Positions 58,399-64,000 of a stretch of 64,000 bases of DNA are shown piece by piece; positions within the stretch are counted from its first letter, which is position 1; every line of letters begins with the position of its first letter. Source of the DNA: Paenibacillus aquistagni (lineage in GTDB: Bacteria; Bacillota; Bacilli; Paenibacillales; Paenibacillaceae); contig NZ_FXAZ01000003.1 in assembly GCF_900177815.1 (NCBI RefSeq), forward strand, positions 1 through 64,000, written 5' to 3'. The translations under genes were made by a program, and so were the position numbers. The notes beneath the pieces were generated by a model. That model was not told the origin of the DNA, did not search any database, and saw only the letters and a list, made by a program, of their open reading frames with translations.

Positions 58399-58881
58399 AT
58401 GAATATTGTTGTTGCGGAACATTGGAATCTTGAAAAGCATGAACTGCCCGGCGTTAATAGCATCATCTTTCCAAATGGCACTGTAACAATCTTAAGTTGT
58501 TACAGCACATATAACCCCAACACAAATGAAAGTAAATTTTATTGCTCTCCCTTGTGTGACACAACCATTGAAAGCATATCAAAGTATAATTTTGAATGTT
58601 GGACGATCGTTGATGAATGGGTCAGTATTGATTATCAAGATGGGAAAATCTGTGGCGGTGATGGTCAAATGGGAAATGAAGGATTTATTGCTTGTATGGA
58701 TGCTGAAGACTGGTTGGTATGGGGAATATTTTTTGAAAATTCAAACCCTATAAAAAGCTTAGAAATTAAAGATAAAATCCTAATCGCTATTAATGAACAT
58801 ACCGAATTACAAATTGAAATCAACTTAGAAAACATCACCCAAATTAAAATGACTTCCATTAAACCAAATACGAGCCAATGA
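58399..58881 (+). CDS. Hypothetical protein in accessory segment 2
   Basis: 160 aa, not recognised. MNIVVAEHWNLEKHELPGVNSIIFPNGTVTILS, then Cys-containing YCSPLCDTT, WTIVDEWVSIDYQDGKICGGDGQMGNEGFI, LVWGIFFENSNP and a C-terminal beta-rich segment. No signal peptide or membrane helix. Good ribosome binding site AAAGGGGGA before ATG. Its place beside an Imm51-like gene makes an immunity-type role conceivable, but nothing specific shows it. Confidence 0.65.
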   Translation: MNIVVAEHWNLEKHELPGVNSIIFPNGTVTILSCYSTYNPNTNESKFYCSPLCDTTIESISKYNFECWTIVDEWVSIDYQDGKICGGDGQMGNEGFIACMDAEDWLVWGIFFENSNPIKSLEIKDKILIAINEHTELQIEINLENITQIKMTSIKPNTSQ

Positions 58882-59095
58882 ATTGATAGTTCCATGAAAC
58901 ACAATACGGCGAGGTGACGGACTTCTCGCTGTAGAGTTTCTGCACGGCTTCCCAGACATTCTGCTAGATAATCGCTTCATGTTCACCTTTCTCAATAATG
59001 GGATTTGAATTGGTTTCTTTCCGCCATTTTCGCCCCAATTTTCACGGACATTATATCTAAGGCAGCAGAGTATTTTGCGGACATGATAAATAAAG
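58863..59095 (-). pseudogene. Large serine recombinase fragment, frameshifted
   Basis: Reading leftward, one frame gives VRKILCC then LRYNVRENWGENGGK. A second frame gives ETNSNPIIEKGEHEAII, a TAG stop, then QNVWEAVQKLYSEKSVTSP. Together these match the Recombinase domain of large serine recombinases (RYNVREnW ... NPII.eGeHEaIIs...We.VQ.ly). At least one frameshift and one stop interrupt it, and both ends are missing. It is the family to which the Ccr enzymes of SCC elements belong. Gene-level identity as ccr is not proven. Confidence 0.6.
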
Positions 59096-59155
59096 GGCAA
59101 CACTTTAGCGAATGTAGGCATTTATGATTTGTTACCTGTTAAGGAGCGAAACCGA

Positions 59156-60436
59156 ATGGATAATGAACGTATTAAACAAGGGCTATACAGTCTTTCTATT
59201 GCGACAAATGCAAGTGAAGTTGTTGAAGCTTGGGTAATGATGGGGGAGTCAACGGAAGATAAGTCATCAATTATCTCTTTAGACAACTATCACAAAAGTG
59301 TATACCCTACTGAGTTGAATAAATTAATCAACAATATCGATAGCCACTTCATTCCTTACTTTGAGACCGACAAGCTATACTTTATTGATGACGAGTTATT
59401 GATTGAAACTGTTAAAAACGGGGAAAAGGACACCACATTTGGTCTTGACTACTCAATAATGCTGGACACAAATTATGCCAGCTAAATACATAATTTTGTA
59501 AGTAGGGATTATTCAACTTTAAATAATGAGATATTTACTTCAATTGACCTGCTCATTAGGAATGGTTTTAATTATGATCATATTTTTTATATGATAGAAA
59601 ACTATAAAAATTCGTTTGTAAATATAGAAGGTGAGGATGAAAAGACCAAAAGAGATAAAAAGGCCAAGTTATACCTTAATTTAGTCAGCCTCGAACTTTT
59701 CAAAAGCATTAATAGAGAAGAATATATTAAAACAGGAAAGTTGCAATATGGGATTACAGAAAATGAAGCACAATTGCAAGCCGATCAAATCTTTAATGGA
59801 ATTTTCAATTCTGCTTATGCACAAGAGTTGATGGATTATTACTTAAGAATACAGAGGTATATGGTACTATTCATAATAGGGTTAATGCAGATTAAGTTCG
59901 AATCAAAAACAACTGTACACAAGAAAGTCCAGAAGCTCTTTGAGTTTGCAACTAATATTGTCGGTATATATTTTGATAGAGAGTTTGTTATTGCTCATAA
60001 GTATTTCACTACACAAAACGATGTTAAAATGCTTAATAAAATCAATAAAGGAATGAGTCCCAAAAAGGTGCTTCAAATTATTGAAAATATAGCCTGGGAT
60101 TTCTCTGTACCTAGGATTATGGAGCGACAGCTGTTACACGGTGGAAATGGACGTTATTTCATTCCATTTTTCCTAAGTAATGATCAAAACTTAAGAGAGT
60201 TATTACGACTTTTTAAAGTCAAAGGAATTATGTACAGTAAGTCAGATGACTTTTTTATTCCATTTACTAAAATCATTACTCAAGAATATTTTGACGCTCA
60301 TAACTACAATGTTGAAACTTACTTTACGGAAGAAGCACTTACCCGTAGGGCAGCAACATATGAGCGTAACAAAGATAGCCTTCCGCAAGTTATCGAAAGA
60401 GAATTTAAAAAGTTGACAGAAATAATGGGTTTATAA
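59156..60436 (+). pseudogene. Long unknown gene interrupted by one in-frame TAA
   Basis: From ATG 59156 (after GTTAAGGAG) the frame runs 109 codons to TAA at 59483-59485, then stays open in the same frame for 316 codons to 60436. The intact product would be about 426 aa. Codon use and protein character are continuous across the stop (SIMLDTNYAS, stop, IHNFVSRDYS). A single base change (for example TAT to TAA) explains it. LDTN at the break recalls PIN-like nucleases, but the match is short. Downstream reading could restart at ATG 59591. Not otherwise recognised. Confidence 0.65.
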
Positions 60437-60627
60437 GTTATAAGTACTGTACGCAGTTAGCGTCACACGGCGGTGAATAGTGGATTTGGTCATCCGCGGA
60501 CCCCCTGTCTGATTTGTGGACAGGGGGTCAACATGCCCGCAAAAATTTTGAAAATGGCCCACCTTGATCTTGAATAGTCAGCCTTTTTGCTGTGATAGAA
60601 AAAACCTACCGTTACAGCTAGCGCGGT
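60437..60627. other. Intergenic region with a strong 11-bp hairpin
   Basis: GACCCCCTGTC (60499-60509) pairs perfectly with GACAGGGGGTC (60519-60529). No U-run follows, so it is probably not a terminator. The surrounding bases 60440-60600 look like a transposon or gene remnant, but I cannot name a source. Confidence 0.4.
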
Positions 60628-60645
60628 GAACCTTATCATAAGTAG
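60628..60645 (+). repeat. Attachment site copy 3
   Basis: GAACCTTATCATAAGTAG, one mismatch from the rlmH end. It shares four more upstream bases (CGGT) with copy 2. I take it as the outer boundary of the accessory DNA. Base composition and gene type change soon after. Confidence 0.75.
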
Positions 60646-60808
60646 GGCGGAGTTGTTTACATTAACAATAAAAATTAATCTATATCTACTCGATAATAGT
60701 ATCGAATTTGACGATTATGCTTTTCCTTAGATAATAACCCGCATCGATGAATCTGTCCGCTTAATTTAGCAGTTTTGCTGTCGGACTCATGTTTTACTTT
60801 AGATTAAC

Positions 60809-60862
60809 TTGATATTTCTCTTATAACTATGTTACTATTTAATCGACAGACAGTCGGTCTAT
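60809..60862 (+). promoter_or_regulatory. Promoter and probable operator of the tetR-ABC operon
   Basis: TTGATA (60809-60814) with TACTAT at 18 bp (60833-60838). Just downstream, GACAGACAGTCGGTCT (60846-60861) contains the inverted repeat AGAC / GTCT, a plausible TetR-family operator overlapping the transcription start. AGGAGGTG precedes the gene. Confidence 0.5.
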
Positions 60863-60880
60863 GCAGTAGGAGGTGCAAAA

Positions 60881-61522
60881 ATGAGAGTTGTAAAAGAAGC
60901 AGATGAACGCAGGAACGAGATCCTTGATGCGGCGGACGAGCTTTTCGCTCAGAAAGGCTTTGACGGCACAAGCACAAACGATATTCTCGAGAAGGTCGGA
61001 ATTGCGCGAGGAACGCTATATTATCACTTCAAATCGAAGGAGGAAATTCTGGATTCGCTCATAGAGCGGTATAATGTCCGTCTTTTATGCGCAGCCCAGG
61101 AAGTGGCTTCTGATAAGAGCATCCCCATAGTTGAGCGGATTATTCGTGTTGTTATGGCACTGAACATAAGCGGCGGAAGCAGCGAGGAAATTATGGATCA
61201 CATTCATAAGCCGCAAAACGCGCTGATGCATCAAAAAATACAAAAGGTCATTATCAATGGCGTTCCGCCGATATTGACGGAAATCATCCTTGAAGGCATT
61301 GAGCAAGGAATGTTTAATACGCCGTTCCCGTATGAATGCATGGAAATGGTTGTGATCTATGCGACTACTGTTTTTGATGATGACATGATTACGATGACGA
61401 ACGAGGAACGCTTTTCACGAATGGTTGCTTTTATAAGCAATGTAGAAAGGCTGCTTGGCGCTGAAAGCGGCAGTCTAATGGAAACCTTGAAGATGTTTGG
61501 AGTAGAGGATGAAGAGGCATGA
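60881..61522 (+). CDS. TetR/AcrR family transcriptional regulator
   Basis: 213 aa. N-terminal helix-turn-helix RRNEILDAADELFAQKGFDGTSTNDILEKVGIARGTLYYHFKSKEEIL (about 10-57), then a helical ligand-binding domain without further recognisable signature. It is the first gene of an operon with an FtsX-type permease (overlap 14 bp with the longest reading of that gene) and an ABC ATPase. It probably represses this transporter until a ligand binds. Ribosome binding site AGGAGGTG. Confidence 0.92.
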   Translation: MRVVKEADERRNEILDAADELFAQKGFDGTSTNDILEKVGIARGTLYYHFKSKEEILDSLIERYNVRLLCAAQEVASDKSIPIVERIIRVVMALNISGGSSEEIMDHIHKPQNALMHQKIQKVIINGVPPILTEIILEGIEQGMFNTPFPYECMEMVVIYATTVFDDDMITMTNEERFSRMVAFISNVERLLGAESGSLMETLKMFGVEDEEA

Positions 61523-61535
61523 ACAGGGGTGTCTT

Positions 61536-63848
61536 ATGTATAACAGAATAATTCGCAATGATATTTCTAAAAGCAAGCTGATCACGTTGACCACCATGAT
61601 ATTTATTGCCGCTGCAGCTATGCTTGTTTCACTTGCGGCGATTCTTATTGTGAATCTATCAGGCGCGATAGATACGCTTATGAAGCGGGCGGAAACTCCG
61701 CATTTTTTGCAGATGCATACAGGGGAAATAGATACGTCAAGGTTAACGGAATTTGCCCAAAAGAACAGTTCTGTCGATAAATTTCAAGTGCTGGAATTTC
61801 TCAATATTGATGGCGCGCAGATTAAATTAGGCGATAGCTCGCTGGCAGATAATGTTCAAGATAATGGATTTAGCGTCCAAAGTGAAAAGTTCGACTTTCT
61901 TCTTGATCTTGATGGAAGCATCATAAGCGTATCCGACGGCGAGCTTTATGTGCCCGTTCATTATATGAACGATGCTAAGCTCGGCGACAAGGCCGTAATA
62001 AGCGGCAAGGAATTGACCATTGCGGGATTTCTGCGCGATTCGCAAATGAATTCTATGCTGTCCTCCTCCAAGCGGTTTCTTGTTAGCGCAAATGATTACG
62101 CAGAAATGAAAAGCTTAGGAAACACAGAGTATTTGATCGAATTCAGATTAAAGGATTTGTCTGCGTTAGGGGCATTCGAAGCAGCCTATACCGCTGCAGG
62201 GCTTGAAGCGAACGGACCAACCATAACCTTTCCGCTGTTCAAAATGCTTAACGCTATTTCTGACGGAATGATGATTGGGGTTATTTTGCTGGTAAGCGTG
62301 CTGGTCGTTGCAATCGCTTTTCTGTGCATACGTTTCACGCTCCTTGCGAAAATAGAAGACGATTATCGTGAAATTGGCGTAATGAAGGCAATAGGGCTGC
62401 GTGTTTCTGACATTAAGAAGATGTATATTGCCAAATATGCAGTGATTGCGGCGGCAGGCAGTATAACAGGCTTTGCACTTTCATTTCTTTTCAAAGGTAT
62501 GCTTCTCGAAAATATCCGGCTTTATATGGGGGAAAGCGACCATTCTTCTTTTGCGTCACTTTTCGGAATGCTCGGTGTATTGCTAATATTTATTGCCATC
62601 ATTGCTTACGTAAGTGGAGTGCTTAGGCGGTTTAGCAAAATATCCGCTGCTGAAGCTTTACGCTTTGGCGTTTCACCCGAAAAAACGGCGGGAGCAACGT
62701 ATTTGCGTTTAAGTGAGAACAGGCTGCTTAATACGAATGTTTTTCTGGGAATAAAAGATGTTCTCGCTAGGAAAAAGCTTTACGCTACTATGCTTTTGGT
62801 ATTAATACTTTCATCCTTTATTATGATTGTTCCGCAAAACCTGTACAACACGATTTCCTCAAAAAGCTTTATCGAATATATGGGGATTGGAAGCTATGAT
62901 ATGCGCATTGATCTTCAGCAGACGGATCGTATGCCCGAAAAAGCCGCTGAAATCATACAGCGTATGAAAAGCGACAGTTCCATTTCAAAGTATGCTGTAC
63001 TTACAACAAAAACGTTCAGAGTAAAGGCGGAGAACGGCATACAAAAAAGTATTAAAGTTGAGCTTGGCGATCATTCAGTGTTCCCTATAGCCTATTCACA
63101 TGGCAGAGCTCCCGCTGCAGAAAATGAAATCGCGCTGTCAACGTTGAACGCAGACGAGCTGGGCAAAACGACCGGTGAGCACCTTACTCTTATAATCGAC
63201 GGGGAGGAAAAAGTTTTCTCAGTAAGCGGTATTTATTCCGACATCACGAATGGCGGCAAAACTGCAAAAGCTGTTTTTAACGACAACTCGGCAAATATGC
63301 TATGGTTCGTTATTTGCGCGGAGCTTGCGAATAAAGCGCTTGTTGACGAAAAAACGGCTGAGTATGCGGATAGATTTACTTTTGCAAAGGTGTCAGACAT
63401 TGAGCAATTTATTGCGCAGACGTTTGGCTCGACAATAGACGCTGTCAAAAAGGCCTCCTCTGCCGCTATTGCTGTTGCGCTGATCATATCGGTATTAGTT
63501 AGTGTATTGTTCATGAAAATGCTTGTTGCTAAGGACAGATATTCGATAGCTGTTTTGAAGGCACTCGGTTTTAGAAATGGGGATATTCATGCGCAATATA
63601 TGGCACGCTCGATATTTGTTCTCATTATCGGTATTGTACTCGGCACGCTTCTAGCAAACACGCTTGGAGAAAAGCTTGCGGGCACAGTCATCTCCTCCTT
63701 TGGCGCTTCGACGTTTCAGTTTGCGGTTAATCCACTTGCGGCGTATGTGTTTAGTCCGCTGATGCTAATAGGCTCAGTGCTTATCGCAACCATAATCGGC
63801 ACATCGGGGGCGGGACAAGTCAAAATTTCCGAACATATGAAGGAGTAG
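61536..63848 (+). CDS. ABC transporter permease, FtsX/MacB type
   Basis: 770 aa. Two copies of the FtsX unit. A membrane segment near the N-terminus is followed by an extracellular domain and three membrane segments around 240-360 ([46 protein letters not shown]). The same layout repeats in the second half ([32 protein letters not shown]). Such permeases move peptides or lipids or act in antibiotic resistance. No substrate can be read here. ATG 61536 ([14 protein letters not shown]) follows AGGGGTG. The ATG at 61509 lies inside tetR. Confidence 0.92.
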   Translation: MYNRIIRNDISKSKLITLTTMIFIAAAAMLVSLAAILIVNLSGAIDTLMKRAETPHFLQMHTGEIDTSRLTEFAQKNSSVDKFQVLEFLNIDGAQIKLGDSSLADNVQDNGFSVQSEKFDFLLDLDGSIISVSDGELYVPVHYMNDAKLGDKAVISGKELTIAGFLRDSQMNSMLSSSKRFLVSANDYAEMKSLGNTEYLIEFRLKDLSALGAFEAAYTAAGLEANGPTITFPLFKMLNAISDGMMIGVILLVSVLVVAIAFLCIRFTLLAKIEDDYREIGVMKAIGLRVSDIKKMYIAKYAVIAAAGSITGFALSFLFKGMLLENIRLYMGESDHSSFASLFGMLGVLLIFIAIIAYVSGVLRRFSKISAAEALRFGVSPEKTAGATYLRLSENRLLNTNVFLGIKDVLARKKLYATMLLVLILSSFIMIVPQNLYNTISSKSFIEYMGIGSYDMRIDLQQTDRMPEKAAEIIQRMKSDSSISKYAVLTTKTFRVKAENGIQKSIKVELGDHSVFPIAYSHGRAPAAENEIALSTLNADELGKTTGEHLTLIIDGEEKVFSVSGIYSDITNGGKTAKAVFNDNSANMLWFVICAELANKALVDEKTAEYADRFTFAKVSDIEQFIAQTFGSTIDAVKKASSAAIAVALIISVLVSVLFMKMLVAKDRYSIAVLKALGFRNGDIHAQYMARSIFVLIIGIVLGTLLANTLGEKLAGTVISSFGASTFQFAVNPLAAYVFSPLMLIGSVLIATIIGTSGAGQVKISEHMKE

Positions 63849-63852
63849 GCAC

Positions 63853-64000
63853 ATGAAGAAGGTAATTATCGGTGATCGGATCGTAAAATCTGTCGGGGAA
63901 GGAAGTGACAAGCGCAATATCCTCGACGGTGTGAACGTTGAAATAAAGGAGGGTGAGTTCGTTGCGGTTATGGGACCCTCTGGCTCAGGGAAATCGACGC
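63853..64000 (+). CDS. ABC transporter ATP-binding protein, N-terminal part
   Basis: 49 codons are visible before the window ends. [21 protein letters not shown], then [23 protein letters not shown], the Walker A motif. It is the ATPase partner of the permease just upstream (LolD/MacB-type). GGAGTAGGC serves as ribosome binding site. Truncated by the window edge. Confidence 0.93.
   Translation, partial: MKKVIIGDRIVKSVGEGSDKRNILDGVNVEIKEGEFVAVMGPSGSGKST

Larger units (their letters stand above)
57717..60645. mobile_element. SCC-like accessory segment 2 (decayed)
   Basis: 2.9 kb between attachment copies 2 and 3. It contains an Imm51-like gene, an unknown gene, a serine-recombinase fragment on the minus strand and a large interrupted gene. 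Mixed base composition and several broken frames indicate a degraded remnant. At 57800-57868 the minus strand can be read as a gene C-terminus (FRQATAHDEEVEQWLKDQAE, then RN and stop), a further truncated relic. Confidence 0.65.

Noticed and set aside
60499-60529. Rho-independent terminator at the 11-bp CCCCC/GGGGG hairpin
   Set aside because: The stem is perfect but no U-run follows on either strand.
61509-61535. Upstream ATG for the FtsX permease
   Set aside because: It lies inside tetR. The internal ATG at 61536 has a ribosome binding site and the usual [13 protein letters not shown] start.

Overview
The window is the replication-origin region of a Gram-positive, endospore-forming bacterium of the order Bacillales, most likely Paenibacillaceae (Paenibacillus-like). 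The evidence is the gene order (rrn, gyrA, gyrB, remB, recF, yaaA, dnaN, dnaA, oriC, rpmH, rnpA, spoIIIJ, jag, mnmE, mnmG, rsmG, noc, soj, spo0J), sporulation-linked genes (spoIIIJ, yyaC, soj/spo0J), a complete walRKHIJ-htrA cluster and Bacillales-type ribosome binding sites. Genus assignment is inference. Left of oriC almost everything runs leftward, and right of it almost everything runs rightward, so genes are co-directional with replication.

Layout. 1-774: 5' end of a 16S rRNA gene on the minus strand with tandem rRNA promoters. 775-10052: DNA gyrase, RemB, RecF, YaaA, DNA clamp and DnaA on the minus strand. 8585-8690 and 10261-10670: a bipartite oriC. DnaA-box clusters flank dnaA, and a DnaA-trio unwinding element lies in the dnaA-dnaN gap. 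11019-21410: ribosome/tRNA/membrane-insertion genes and the chromosome-partition genes noc, soj and spo0J, with two perfect parS sites. 21548-36478: small conserved genes, tRNA-Ser, the rpsF-ssb-rpsR operon, an LCP protein, and the yybS-gdpP-rplI-dnaB operon. 36802-47472: a LysM/G5/M23 envelope hydrolase behind a probable c-di-AMP riboswitch, then walR-walK-walH-walI-walJ and htrA. 47503-47637: a second, oriC-distal DnaA-box cluster. 49634-50113: rlmH.

The most unusual part is 50096-60645. The last 18 bases of rlmH recur exactly at 57699-57716 and with one mismatch at 60628-60645, and the middle copy sits in an inverted repeat. The 3' end of rlmH is the integration site of staphylococcal SCC elements. 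I read this as two tandem SCC-like accessory segments. Segment 1 (7.6 kb, AT-rich) carries a DUF4297-like nuclease plus HerA-type translocase pair, a DUF4365-like nuclease with a TPR array, and a DUF262 protein with an AlbA/Schlafen-like C-terminus: a compact putative anti-phage island. Segment 2 (2.9 kb) is decayed: an Imm51-like gene without a clear start, an unknown gene, a frameshifted serine-recombinase fragment and a long gene broken by one in-frame stop. No intact recombinase is visible in the window.

From 60881 a TetR regulator, an FtsX-type permease and the start of its ATPase form an ABC-transporter operon that runs off the right edge.
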